Assembly (NCBI GenBank): GCA_963850525.1
Contig: CAWKLQ010000008.1
Location: 930,001 to 994,000, forward strand
Reading direction: 5' to 3'
Origin: JAEMQF01 sp963850525
Lineage (GTDB): Bacteria > Pseudomonadota > Gammaproteobacteria > Burkholderiales > Burkholderiaceae_C
Length of the DNA stretch: 64,000 nucleotides
Shown here: positions 50,714 through 60,684 of the stretch, in pieces
Numbering within the stretch: position 1 is the stretch's first letter
Layout of the letters: each line of letters begins with the position of its first letter
The notes under the pieces: model-generated
Told to the model about the DNA's origin: nothing
Databases searched by the model: none
Seen by the model: the letters and a program-made list of their open reading frames with translations, nothing else
Made by a program: the position numbers and the translations under genes

Positions 50714-51117
50714 TGCACTACATGCTCGACACCGACATCTGTATCTACACGATCAATGAAAAGCCGCCCGCCGTGCTCCGCGCATTTCGCGCCCACGAGG
50801 CCGCTGGTCTGGGCATCTCGTCGGTCACCGCAGCCGAACTGTTCTTTGGCGTGGCGCGAACCGGTTCGCAGCGCAACCTGACGGCGCTGCGCCGGTTTCT
50901 CGAAACGCTCGAGATCGCAGCGTTCGACGCCGCGGCGGCGCAGGTTTGCGGCCCGCTGCGCGCATGGCTGGTTGCGAAGGGCACGCCGATCGGTCCATAC
51001 GACACGCTGATCGCGGCGCACGCGCAGGCGATTGGCGTTACGCTGGTCAGCAACAATATCCGCGAGTTCGAGCGCGTCCCGGGCTTGCGGGTCGAGAACT
51101 GGGCGGCGGGAGAGTAG
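50713..51117 (+). CDS. vapC: VapC-type toxin (PIN-domain RNase)
   Basis: A 134-residue PIN-domain nuclease. Acidic residues expected at the metal site are Asp6 in YMLDTDICIY, the Glu in VTAAELFFGVAR, and the Asp in GPYDTLIAAHA. VapC toxins cleave specific RNAs, often tRNA. The ATG at 50713 overlaps the vapB stop by one base; the TTG at 50710 would add one residue. This is an intact toxin-antitoxin module. Confidence 0.93.
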   Translation: MHYMLDTDICIYTINEKPPAVLRAFRAHEAAGLGISSVTAAELFFGVARTGSQRNLTALRRFLETLEIAAFDAAAAQVCGPLRAWLVAKGTPIGPYDTLIAAHAQAIGVTLVSNNIREFERVPGLRVENWAAGE

Positions 51118-51136
51118 CAGTGGCTGGGTCATCGTG

Positions 51137-52243
51137 TCACTTCGACAATGCCCTTCGGACCCCTTGAATGACCTGCCGCGCAGTGCCTGCCTGCCGGCTG
51201 TCGTCGTATAACCCTGCGGTCACGACAATGACGAGCTCTTGCTGCGCCAAAACGAAGATGCGCTGTCCACCATTGCCGATGGCCGAATACCAACCGGATG
51301 CCGGGTTCGCGGCACAGGTGGGCATGAGCCACCAGAAGTAGCCATAGTGGAACCTGCAGTCACCGTCGATTCCGACAAGAGCCTGCGGCGACACCGACGC
51401 TTGCACCCACGCCTCGGGCACGATTTGCCGGCCACCTTGCGAGCCCTTCTCGAGCATCAGCCGCCCGATCTTTGCCATGTCGCGCGGGAGCAGGCGCAGG
51501 CCCGATGCCGCATAGGGCACGCCGCGTGCATCCTTGACCCACTCGACCTGGGTGATTCCCAGCGGCGCGAAAAGCGCTTGCGTCGCAAAGTCCTCCAGGC
51601 TCAGCTTCGTCGCGCGCCGCAGGATCTCGGCAATCAACACCACGCTGCCGCCGTTGTAACGGAACTGCGAGCCTGGAGCGCTTTCCAGTGGCTGCTCGAG
51701 TGCGTAGCGCAGCGGGTCGTCGGCGAGATCCATCGCGGTCTCACTGTTTCGGCGGTCGGTATAGGGATAGGTGCTCTCGTCCCAGCGCAGCCCCGAGGTC
51801 ATCGACAGCAGATGCCGCAGCGTGGTGCGGCGGCGCTCGGCCGTCTGGAGGTCCTTGTACTCCGGAAAGAAGTCGAGCACGGCCATGTCGAGGTTCTGGA
51901 TCGCCCCGTTGCCCATGGCAATCCCGAACAGCACCGACACCACGCTCTTGGTGACCGAGCGCACATCGTGCGAAGTGGCCGGGCCGAACTTCACCACGCC
52001 GGTGGGGCCGCTGCCGCGGTGGTGATCGGCGCCGTCGAAGTACCACTCGGCCAACGTGACACCCTTGCGCATGACAATCACGCCGTGCACGTTGGGGATC
52101 TCTCCCATGCGGATGCGCTTTTCCAAGTCCGCCAGCGCCTGGGCCTCGTTCGGTGCGGGTTCCGCCGCGAAGCTGTGTGTCGCAAACCAAGTGCCCAATG
52201 CCAGCACCAGGGCGCTACGCATCAGCAGGATTCTGTATCTCAT
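51137..52243 (-). CDS. Secreted beta-lactamase-family serine hydrolase
   Basis: A 368-residue protein of the class C beta-lactamase/DD-peptidase-like family. It has a signal peptide (LLMRSALVLALGTWFATHSF, cleavage about residue 26), the nucleophile motif SVTK (VRSVTKSVVSVLFGIAMG), the Tyr motif in FRYNGGSVVLIAEIL, and HH-G near the end (GNGGQRIFVLAQQELVIVV). The LRHLLSMTSGLRWDESTYPY stretch is typical. True beta-lactamase activity is not implied; esterase or peptidase roles are common. It is transcribed toward vapC. Confidence 0.88.
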   Translation of the reverse strand: MRYRILLMRSALVLALGTWFATHSFAAEPAPNEAQALADLEKRIRMGEIPNVHGVIVMRKGVTLAEWYFDGADHHRGSGPTGVVKFGPATSHDVRSVTKSVVSVLFGIAMGNGAIQNLDMAVLDFFPEYKDLQTAERRRTTLRHLLSMTSGLRWDESTYPYTDRRNSETAMDLADDPLRYALEQPLESAPGSQFRYNGGSVVLIAEILRRATKLSLEDFATQALFAPLGITQVEWVKDARGVPYAASGLRLLPRDMAKIGRLMLEKGSQGGRQIVPEAWVQASVSPQALVGIDGDCRFHYGYFWWLMPTCAANPASGWYSAIGNGGQRIFVLAQQELVIVVTAGLYDDSRQAGTARQVIQGVRRALSK

Positions 52244-52334
52244 CGCCGCCTCCTTGCGCGATGCGCTAAACGTTCAAGCAGGAATACGCCGTGCCTCTGC
52301 GCGCGTGGTGGCGTCAACGGATGAATGGGACGCG

Positions 52335-53003
52335 CTAAACGCGCAGCGCCGCGAGCGCGCGCTTCGAGTCCGACACCCAGCCGAACAGCGCGCCCTGCGC
52401 CTTCACCATCTCCAGCGCAACGCGCTGAAACTCGGGGAAGTAGGAGCCCACACAATCCGACAAGACCACACACTCGTAGCCACGGTCATTCGCCTCGCGC
52501 ACCGTCGTCGTCACGCAGACCTCGGTCGTGACGCCGCAAACGATCAGCGACTTGATGCCGCGGTTGTGCAGGATGTGGTCGAAGTCAGTCGCGCAGAACG
52601 CGCCCTTGCCGGGCTTGTCGATCACGATCTCGCCGGGAATCGGGTACAGCTGCGGAACGATGTCGTGGCCATGTTCGCCGCGCACGAGCAGGCGCCCCAT
52701 CGGGCCGGGGTCGCCGATGCGGATCTTGCCGCGACCACGAACAATTTTTGTGGGCGGGCAATCCGCCAGATCAGGGGCGTGGCCTTCGCGCGTGTGGATC
52801 ACCATCATGCCCATCGCTCGCGCGGCATCGAGCAAACGCTTGCAAGGGGCGATCACCGCCTGCAACGGCGATACGTCGTTGCCGAGCGCCTCGCCGAAGC
52901 CGCCGGGCTCGACAAAATCGCGCTGCATGTCGATGATCACGAGCGCGGTGCTGCGTGGGTCGAATTCGAACTCATAGGGTTCGGCCTGCATCGTCTTGGC
53001 CAT
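52335..53003 (-). CDS. Cysteine hydrolase of the isochorismatase fold (biuret/carbamoyl-amide hydrolase-like)
   Basis: A 222-residue hydrolase with the catalytic triad Asp25 (LVIIDMQRDFVEPGGFGEAL), Lys133 (IDKPGKGAFCATDF) and Cys163 (CGVTTEVCVTTTVREANDRG), and the cis-peptide TTEVC. The pattern GGFGEALGNDVSPLQ and IGDPGPMGRLLVRGEHGHDI is close to what I know of biuret and N-carbamoyl-type cysteine hydrolases. The ATG at 53003 has GGAGG five bases before; a GTG further up would add nine residues. It is on the opposite strand from the AllFGH-like module, about 2 kb away, but its chemistry (ureide C-N cleavage) fits that module. Confidence 0.85.
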   Translation of the reverse strand: MAKTMQAEPYEFEFDPRSTALVIIDMQRDFVEPGGFGEALGNDVSPLQAVIAPCKRLLDAARAMGMMVIHTREGHAPDLADCPPTKIVRGRGKIRIGDPGPMGRLLVRGEHGHDIVPQLYPIPGEIVIDKPGKGAFCATDFDHILHNRGIKSLIVCGVTTEVCVTTTVREANDRGYECVVLSDCVGSYFPEFQRVALEMVKAQGALFGWVSDSKRALAALRV

Positions 53004-53148
53004 GCTGCCTCCGCTCAGATTGCGTGTCACATCGTACTCGCAACCTTAGGGCCATTGCACCAGCCTTGTTGTTTCGGGTTGAGGCCCAGCGGTGGGTCCC
53101 GCACTGCAACGGCGAGCGACCGTGACCGCGCCTGCGCCGTCCGCCACT

Positions 53149-55446
53149 TCAACGCCGCGCGCGCTTTGCCCGGGATTTCCCGAGGAGTTCGATCAGCACG
53201 CCGAGCAGTTCATTGAGATCGACCGGCTTGGCAATGTAGCGATCAAAACCAGCGGCGAACCCACGCTGGATATCGTGGGGCATCGCGTCGGCCGATAGCG
53301 CGACCACGGGAATCAGCGCCAGCTGCGGGTCGGCACGCAACTGCTGAAGGACCTGGTAGCCGTCCATACCGGGAAGATGAATGTCCAGGAGAACGATGTC
53401 CGGCGCTCGCTCTCGCGCCAGCGCGAGTCCCGCCTCACCGGTGCCGGCGCTGCGAAGCTGAATATGGGGGTGTCGCGCGACGAATGCCGCGATGACTTCG
53501 ATGTTCGACGGCTTGTCTTCGACATAGAGCACCTCGAAGGCAGGTTCGCCAATCCGCTGCGGCGTCACGGCCGGCGCAAACTCTTGCTCCTGTGCGGCGG
53601 TAGCGCGCACCAGCTCGATCCAAAACACCGAGCCGAGGCCGACCGTGCTTTCGGCACCGAGCGTGGCGCCCATCAGGTCGGCAAGGTGCCTGGACAGCGC
53701 GAGGCCGATTCCCGTGCCCTCGACGGCGCCGAGTTCCGCTCCCAACCGTTCGAACGGTTGGTACAGCTTGGCGAGTTTTTCGGCGGATATCCCCATCCCG
53801 GTGTCGGCAACGTTCAGGCGGACCTTGTCAGCATGGCTCGTGCAGCTGACGGTGATCGTGCCGTGCTCGCGGTTGTACTTGGCCGCATTGGCCAGCAGGT
53901 TCAAGATCACCTGACGCAGCCGCAACTTGTCGGCTGTCACGCGCGGCGCCGTCCCACGGAATTCCTGAACCAAGCGCAATCCGCGCGCCGCGATCGGCGC
54001 CTGCATGATCGCCACCGACTCGGCGACCACCGCCTCCAGATCCAGTGCCTCGATCTTGATCGGCATCTTGCCCACCTCGATGCGCGCGAGGTCGAGCAGG
54101 TCCTCGATCATGCGCAGCAAGTGGCCGCCCGCGCGCCGAATTTCGCCAGCCCACTTGAGCTGGTCGGGCGATGGACTCGACATTTCGAAAATCTGGGCGA
54201 ATCCGAGAATCGCATTCAGCGGCGTACGCAACTCGTGGCTCATGCGCGACAGGAATTCGCTCTTCGCCCGGCTTGCGCTCTCGGCACGCTCCATCGCATG
54301 CAGAAGCTCGGCGGTGCGCTCGCGCACGCGCACCTCGAGGTTGTTGTTGAGTTTGCGGATCGCCTCTTCGGCGGCCTTTTGCTCGCTGATGTCCAACGCG
54401 GTCAGCGCCACACTTTCCACTCTGCCTTCGCGCAAGATCGGTGTGATCGCCGCGACATACGCGTGGTCTTGTCCTGCGGGGTCGGGAATCGTGTACTCGA
54501 GCCGCTGCGGTGCGGCACCAGCAAAGGTGCTCGCCAGGGCCTGCGCGATGAGCGGCTGCAGCGCCGGCGGGAACCACTCGATCAACGGCGTCCCCTCGAC
54601 GTGTTCCCGCGCCAGGCCGGGATAGGTGCGATTGGCAAAGACGATCCGACCTTCGCGGTCGACCTCGTAGATGAAGGCCGTGGTTTCGCGCGTCAAGGTT
54701 CGCAGGCGCTCGTCGGATCGGCGCAGCGCTTCGTGCGCGCCTTGCAGTGAACGCGACAAGCCGTTGATCGACGAAGTCACCGCGTCCAGGATGTCGGGCC
54801 GCCAGCGCCCCGTGCTCGGGCGCTCGAGTTGGACCTGTTCACCCTGCGGCGCGGCCGGGTCGATACGGCGCACAAATGCCGCAATCCACGTCAGGTGGCG
54901 CGTCACCAGATACTGGAACACCAGCAGCATGAACCCGGCGACCAGCAATGTCTTGACGGCATTGCTGACCAGCGTGACCAGCAGCTGATCCCACAGGCGG
55001 GCGAGCAAGCGGTCGACGCTGGCGACCACCTGCAGCGTGCCAATGGTCAGGGTTTGGCCTCGATTCTCGCGCAGCAGCGACACGTCGCTCGAGACCTTGC
55101 GTTGCGACACCACCTTGCCGGCCGACCAACGCGTCTGGCCGTCCACCTGGATGCCGATGTATTCGATGTCCGGCAGGCGCAGCAACCCGTCGAGCTGGGT
55201 CTGCACCTGCTCGCGGTCGGAGACCCATACGCTGTCCGTCAATGACGGCAGGTAGCTCTTGCCGATGAACGTTATCGAGCGGTCGATCTGGCCGAGGTCG
55301 CGGCGGTAGTCGGCGTACAACTCGATCGCTGTGATCACAGCTGTGATCAGGGAACTGAAAAGCACCAGCGCGACGATGAGCCGCTTGGCGACACCGTTTC
55401 CGTTGAACAATGCTTCGCGCAGAAAGCCTGCGCGCTCATCGCTCAC
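53149..55446 (-). CDS. Hybrid sensor histidine kinase (TM, PAS, HisKA, HATPase, REC)
   Basis: A 765-residue membrane sensor: helices at about 20-42 and 158-180 flank a periplasmic region; a HAMP-like linker, a PAS domain (about 245-375), the phospho-acceptor His404 in FLSRMSHELRTPLNAIL, an ATPase domain with NLLANAAKYNREH and GTGIGLALSRHLADLMG, and a C-terminal receiver with Asp688 in VLLDIHLPGMDGY. The start is a GTG at 55446 that overlaps the upstream stop (GTGA), so it is made with the periplasmic binding protein before it. That protein probably supplies its signal. No separate output regulator is adjacent. Confidence 0.93.
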   Translation of the reverse strand: MSDERAGFLREALFNGNGVAKRLIVALVLFSSLITAVITAIELYADYRRDLGQIDRSITFIGKSYLPSLTDSVWVSDREQVQTQLDGLLRLPDIEYIGIQVDGQTRWSAGKVVSQRKVSSDVSLLRENRGQTLTIGTLQVVASVDRLLARLWDQLLVTLVSNAVKTLLVAGFMLLVFQYLVTRHLTWIAAFVRRIDPAAPQGEQVQLERPSTGRWRPDILDAVTSSINGLSRSLQGAHEALRRSDERLRTLTRETTAFIYEVDREGRIVFANRTYPGLAREHVEGTPLIEWFPPALQPLIAQALASTFAGAAPQRLEYTIPDPAGQDHAYVAAITPILREGRVESVALTALDISEQKAAEEAIRKLNNNLEVRVRERTAELLHAMERAESASRAKSEFLSRMSHELRTPLNAILGFAQIFEMSSPSPDQLKWAGEIRRAGGHLLRMIEDLLDLARIEVGKMPIKIEALDLEAVVAESVAIMQAPIAARGLRLVQEFRGTAPRVTADKLRLRQVILNLLANAAKYNREHGTITVSCTSHADKVRLNVADTGMGISAEKLAKLYQPFERLGAELGAVEGTGIGLALSRHLADLMGATLGAESTVGLGSVFWIELVRATAAQEQEFAPAVTPQRIGEPAFEVLYVEDKPSNIEVIAAFVARHPHIQLRSAGTGEAGLALARERAPDIVLLDIHLPGMDGYQVLQQLRADPQLALIPVVALSADAMPHDIQRGFAAGFDRYIAKPVDLNELLGVLIELLGKSRAKRARR

Positions 55447-56195
55447 CGTGCCGTCTCCAGCGGCTTGAGAGTCTGGTCGTAGAGGCGCTGCCAGGTGCCG
55501 TCGCGCTTGATCTCAGCAAGCGCGGCAGCGGCCGGCGCGAGCAGCGCTTCGTGGCGGCGGTGCAGGTAGGCAAACATCGGAACGCGGGCGAGCGGCGGGT
55601 CCAGCGCCCGCACGGCGAGCCCGGCTTCGCGTGCCAGCCAAAGCCCCTGCCAACGATCGAGCAGCACGACGTCGGCCCGACCGCTGGCCAGCAGCGGGAA
55701 CAACTGGTCGATGCCGCGCACGGTGGTGATGTCCTGCGCAGATTTCACGTTGCGCTCGAAGATCTTGTACCCGATCACATAGCCCACGCTGTAGCGGGCG
55801 AGGTCAGTCCAGTCGCGCACCTGCACATCGGCGCGCGTCGCGTAGGCGACGAAGTCGAAATCGAGCAGCTCTTCGGGGATCGGCAAGAGGTTGGGGTACT
55901 CCTTCTCGAAGCCTGCCGCACGGAACATGTCGCCGTCGTCGATGCCGGCGTTGGCGTTGATCAGGGCCCGCTCCACGGGAAGTCGCACGACGCTCGCATC
56001 GAAGCCGATGCGCCCGAAGACCTCGCGCGCCAGCGCGTCGAGAAAGCCGGTGTGACCAGGCGTCGAAGTCAGAGGAGGCAAGGCCCCGGTGGCCAGCGTC
56101 AGCGAAGGCCGTGCGGCCAGCGCGAGACTGGACGCGACGGCGGTGAGACCTATTCCCAGTAATGCTCTGCGCTGCCGATTCAAGTGATCGTGCAC
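55443..56195 (-). CDS. Periplasmic amino-acid-binding-protein-like receptor paired with the hybrid kinase
   Basis: A 250-residue family-3 type solute-binding protein: a signal peptide (RALLGIGLTAVASSLALAAR, cleavage about residue 28) and a type II periplasmic fold with GFLDALAREVFGRIGFDASV, VERALINANAGIDDGDMFRA, SVGYVIGYKIFERNVKSAQD and a RADVVLLDRWQGLWLAREAG block. There is no transporter gene in the neighbourhood; instead its stop overlaps the start of the sensor kinase. I infer it is a ligand receptor for signalling rather than for uptake. Confidence 0.85.
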   Translation of the reverse strand: MHDHLNRQRRALLGIGLTAVASSLALAARPSLTLATGALPPLTSTPGHTGFLDALAREVFGRIGFDASVVRLPVERALINANAGIDDGDMFRAAGFEKEYPNLLPIPEELLDFDFVAYATRADVQVRDWTDLARYSVGYVIGYKIFERNVKSAQDITTVRGIDQLFPLLASGRADVVLLDRWQGLWLAREAGLAVRALDPPLARVPMFAYLHRRHEALLAPAAAALAEIKRDGTWQRLYDQTLKPLETAR

Positions 56196-56444
56196 GGTCT
56201 ACACCGCCTGTCGGATTGGTTTGGCCCGCATGCTATCAGCGGCAATGCACCCCATCACCCGGGATTGCGGTCATTTAGGCACGCGGGAGCACACGCGCAG
56301 CGATCGACCGGATCGGTCTCGCGCCGCCCTGCCGTGATGGTGCGCGCGTCGATCCGTGCATCCCGTCACGCCCGACGGCGCCTGCGGCACTTCAGCCTGG
56401 GCCGGGACGACCGATGATGTGCAGTGACCGGCCTAACCATCACG

Positions 56445-57923
56445 ATGTCCAGTGCTCTCGCCCCGCAGCAGGACAGCGCCGGGAAACAGAGGCGTGGCGC
56501 CGCCATCGCCCAACGCGTCGAAGACGGCAGTGGTCCTGATCCGATTGCCGGCTTCGATTCCGAATTGCGATTGAGATTCGTCAATCAGGCGGCGGCCGAT
56601 GTCGCTGGGGTGCCTGTGGCCGCGCTATTCGGGCTTGGCGTCGAGCGGCTCGCCGAGCTCGGGTGGCTCGGTACGGACTGCGCGGCTCAGCTTGAGGAGG
56701 TTCGCTCGAGCCGCATCACAAAGCGAGTTCAGATCCGCCAGTCCACCCACGGGACGACGCACTGGTGGGACATTCAGATCGTCCCGCGCGGCGTCGACGA
56801 AGTGGCCTGTTTCGCCCGCGACATCACCGAGATCAAGCGTGCCGAGGAGCAGCTGCGCGACTCCGCCGGACGGGACTCGCTCACCGGGCTGCTCAACCAC
56901 GCTGCGTTCCACGACGCGGTCAGCCAGGCGCTGGCGATGGGTGGCCCGGCGGCACAAGAAGTCGCGCTGGTGCTGTTCGACCTCGATTACCTGAAATTGC
57001 TCAACGACGTGCACGGCCACCAGGCCGGCGACCAGGCGCTCAGGGCGGTGGCCGACGCCCTGCGCGCCACGACGCGCGGCACCGAACGCATTGCCCGGCT
57101 CGGCGGCGACGAATTCGGTGCGCTGTTCGTCGGGATCGACCGCGAGGTCGTGTTGCGCGTCGCGCAGCGCGCCGTAACTCGGGTGTGCTCGACGGTATTG
57201 CCGGGGATCGGGCCGCTGTCGGTGTCGGCGGGAGTGGCGTTTGTCGCGTCGACGCGTGAACCGGGTGACCTCTTCGACCGCGCCGATTCGGCGGTCTACG
57301 ACGCCAAGGCGCGCGGGCGGGGCGTCGTGTCGGTCGCCGACATGACCGAAATCGCCTATGCAAGCCGACGCCGTGACCTCGCTGAATCGCTGCCCGCCCT
57401 GCCGCCGCCCGAGCTGTGCGACGCTCGCGACGTCGTCACTGCAGCCCGGGGCGCCCTGCGCGAGTGGGTGCACGTGCTGGCGTGCTCCGGCGGCTGCGTG
57501 GACCTGCTCGACCCCGAGGGCCTGCGGGTCAAGGCCGTCGCGTACTACCGCTTTGGCCACGACGACTGGAAACTCGCCGAGCAGACCTACGAACTCACCG
57601 ACTACCCGAATACGGCGACCGCGCTGATGCAGGGGCGAACCTTCACCTGCCGGATCGACGACCCGGAGGCGCATCCGGCCGAGGCGACGTTGTTGCGCGA
57701 GCGCGGCTTCGCGTCGCTGCTGCTGACCCCGCTCGTGTCAACCGGCCGCTCGATCGGCATCATCGAACTCTTCGATACCCGTCCCCGGGTGTTCACGACG
57801 GCCGACCAGCGTGTCGCGTTGGCACTGGCGCACCACCTCGCGCCGTTGCTGGCGATGCTGCAGGAACGGGCCGGCAGTCATGCGCTCCAGACCGCAGCGA
57901 AACGGGTGACATGCACCACCTGA
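56445..57923 (+). CDS. Diguanylate cyclase with PAS and C-terminal GAF-like domain
   Basis: A 492-residue signalling protein. A PAS domain (about 40-140) precedes the GGDEF domain with the active-site motif RIARLGGDEFGALF and FDLDYLKLLNDVHGHQAGDQ, both intact, so it should make c-di-GMP. No RxxD inhibitory site is obvious. The C-terminal 150 residues look like a GAF domain (DVVTAARGALREWVHVLACS, ASLLLTPLVSTGRSIGIIEL). Start is uncertain: ATG 56445 or GTG 56424, neither with a good ribosome site. Its stop lies 12 bases inside the next kinase gene, so the two are probably co-translated. Confidence 0.88.
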   Translation: MSSALAPQQDSAGKQRRGAAIAQRVEDGSGPDPIAGFDSELRLRFVNQAAADVAGVPVAALFGLGVERLAELGWLGTDCAAQLEEVRSSRITKRVQIRQSTHGTTHWWDIQIVPRGVDEVACFARDITEIKRAEEQLRDSAGRDSLTGLLNHAAFHDAVSQALAMGGPAAQEVALVLFDLDYLKLLNDVHGHQAGDQALRAVADALRATTRGTERIARLGGDEFGALFVGIDREVVLRVAQRAVTRVCSTVLPGIGPLSVSAGVAFVASTREPGDLFDRADSAVYDAKARGRGVVSVADMTEIAYASRRRDLAESLPALPPPELCDARDVVTAARGALREWVHVLACSGGCVDLLDPEGLRVKAVAYYRFGHDDWKLAEQTYELTDYPNTATALMQGRTFTCRIDDPEAHPAEATLLRERGFASLLLTPLVSTGRSIGIIELFDTRPRVFTTADQRVALALAHHLAPLLAMLQERAGSHALQTAAKRVTCTT

Positions 57924-60556
57924 ACAACCTCGCTCCCGGTTCGACCCTGGAGGACGTTCAAGCCAGCGCCGGCGATGCCCTGCGCTCCGAGCAATTGCGC
58001 CTTTACGACGCAAACCTGCTGTCCTCTGTCATTGGCAACGCGCTGGTCGCAGTGCTGCTCGTGGCGGTGCAGTGGGGCACGCTGACGAAGACACGGCTGC
58101 TGGGCTGGCTGGCGTGCATTGGACTGGCCTTGGCCGGGCGCGTGCTCGCCTCGATTACGCAGCAGCGCGGAATTGCGCGAGGCGCTGACGAGCGGGCGCG
58201 GCTGCTGCGACTTCGAATCTCCGTGGCGGGCATGGGCTTGGCCTGGGGACTCGCGGGCGTGCTGCTGTTTCCGGCGAACGACCTTCAGCATCAGGTCTTC
58301 CTGACCTTCGTGCTGGCCGGCATCGCCGCCGGCTCACTGACGCTCACCGCCTTTGACCTGGTCGCGGCACTGAGCTTTGCTGTCCTCACCCTGAGTCCGT
58401 TGAGCGCACGCCTGTTGGCGTTCGGTGAGAACGCTCAAAGCGCGATGGCAGTGATGGGGCTGCTGTTCATCGCGTTTCTCGCGCTGACCGGTCTGCGCGC
58501 CTACCGCAACGTGTGCGAGACCGTGACCCTGCGCAGCGCCGAATCCGCGCGCGCCGACACCTTGCTGCGCAGCGAGCAGCGCCTGCAACAGACCTCCGAG
58601 CAGCTGACACGCAAGACCGAAGCCCTCGAATTGACGCTGGACAGCATGGAGCAAGGCATTCTCGGCCTCGACTCCGAGGGCCGCACGAACGTCTACAACC
58701 GCCGCCTGGTGGAGCTGACCGATCTGCCCGAGTCCTTTCTGGCGTCCCGGCCGACGATGCAGGAGATTGCCCACTATCAGGTCGAACACGGTCACTATGG
58801 TGAGGGCCTCGGGCTCGTCGATGAGTCGACGCGCCCCCACCTTGCACGCTGGCTCGACGGCGAGCGCCAGCCGTTTCCGGCGGTCTACTTCCGCAAGACG
58901 CTTGCCGGTCGGATGTTGGAGGTCAAGACCCGCCATCTGGAGGGCGGCGGGCTGGTACGCACCTTCTCCGATGTGACGGCCTATTTCGAGGCCCAGGAAA
59001 AGCTACGTGCAAGCGAGGCCGAATCGCGCAAGCTGGCGCTCGTCGCGGCGCACACCGACAACGCGGTGCTGATCGTCGACGCGGCAGCGGCGCATCGAAT
59101 GGGCCAACGAAGCCTTTACACGCATGACCGGGTACCGCCTCGAGGAGGTTGCCGGCCGCACCGCCGGCGAGTTGTTGCGTGGGCCCGAGACCGACTGCGC
59201 CGAGGTGGCGCGGCTCGACGCGCAACTGCAGCGCGAGAACCGGGCGTCCGGAGAACTCGTCCACTATACGAAGGGCCGCCGCCCCTATTGGGCGGCCGTC
59301 GAATCGCACGCGATCCTGGACGACGAGGGCCGGATTCAGCGCTTCATCTCGATCACGCGCGACATCACCGCCAGCAGGCGTGCCGATGAAGCCCTGCGCG
59401 CCGCGCGCGACGAGGCCGAACGCGCCAACCGCGCCAAGTCGGAGTTTCTCTCGGCCATGAGCCATGAACTGCGCACGCCGATGAACGCCATCCTCGGTTT
59501 TGGCCAATTGCTCGAGTCGGGCCCGACAAATGGCCTGCGCGAAGGACATGAGGGCTACGTGCGCGAAATCCAGCGCGCTGGCGAGCATCTTCTCGAACTG
59601 ATCAACGACGTGCTGGACCTGGCCCGCGTCGAAGCCGGCAAACAACAGATCAGCATGGAGCCGGTGCACGTGTCGACGCTGGTAGACGAATGCCTGAGCT
59701 TGATGCAACCGGTGGCCCGCGTGCGTGGTATCCGCTTGCCCGTGGCAGCACATGCTTCGTGCGACTGCTTTGTCGCCGCCGACCGCACGCGCCTGAAGCA
59801 GGTGTTGCTCAACCTGTTGTCCAACGCGATCAAGTACAACCGCACGGATGGCAGCGTGGAGATCATCTGCGCGGCCGATGGGAACGGGGTGCGAATCAGC
59901 GTCAGCGATACCGGCCAGGGGCTGAGCCCCGAGCAATGCCAACGCCTGTTCAAGGCGTTCGAGCGACTCGGCGCGGAGAGCAGCGCGATCGAGGGCGCGG
60001 GCATCGGCCTGGTGCTGAGCAAACGCCTGGTGGAGTTGATGCGCGGCAGCATCGGTCTGGACAGCGCCGTCGACCAGGGCAGCACGTTCTGGGTGCGTCT
60101 GGAGCGCGCCGAGCCTGCGGCGCGCCCTCCAGCGCGCCCGGGGTGGCGCTTCCGGCCGGCGTGGCCGCAACGAACACCGACGGGCTGCACACCGTGCTCT
60201 ACATCGAAGACAACGACGTCAACGTGATGTTGATGCAAGCCATGCTCGGGCGGGAATCAGGGCTGCGTTTGATCACGGCGCCACTCCCGGAAATGGGCCT
60301 GGAACTGGCCGCTTCGCGACGCCCGGACCTGATCCTGCTCGACATCCAGTTGCCCGGCATGGATGGCTACGAAGTGCTGCGGCGCTTGCGGAGCGCCGAA
60401 TCGACGCGCGCGATCCCAGTGATCGCCGTCAGCGCCAACGCCATGAGCGGCGACATGGAGCAGGGTTTGGCCGCCGGCTTCCACGACTACCTCACCAAGC
60501 CGCTGGACTTGTCGCGGCTGCTGCACGTTGTGCGCGGCGCCCTGTGCCATCAGTGA
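57911..60556 (+). pseudogene. Hybrid sensor histidine kinase broken by two compensating frameshifts
   Basis: The gene begins at ATG 57911 and would encode about 880 residues: six or seven N-terminal helices (VIGNALVAVLLVAVQWG onward), a PAS domain (GILGLDSEGRTNVYNRRLVE), a second PAS, HisKA (SEFLSAMSHELRTPMNAILG), an ATPase domain and a receiver (LILLDIQLPGMDGYEVLRRL). The frame shifts by +1 near 59085-59092 (GCGGCAGCGGCGCATCG; one extra base splits the second PAS at VDAA / RIEWANEAFTRMTGYRLEEV) and shifts back by -1 near 60140-60143 (a GGGG run in the ATPase-receiver linker). The final receiver is back in the first frame. Either sequence errors or a true broken gene would explain it. Confidence 0.85.
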
Positions 60557-60684
60557 TCCGGACAAGGAAGCGCCCGCACTGCTGCGCCTTTCCTTCACTC
60601 CTAGGACCCCAAAAGCGCCCGACCTGGCTGGCAGAGAACGGACGACGCAAGGCGTCGTCATGGGGCACTCTATAGAATGGGCCC

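Noticed and set aside
50471..51117. A MazEF system
   Set aside because: The antitoxin fold is AbrB-like, but the second gene has a PIN domain with LDTD and Asp/Glu sites, not a MazF fold.
55443..56195. An amino acid ABC transporter operon
   Set aside because: No permease or ATPase gene lies beside the binding protein; the neighbour is a sensor kinase.
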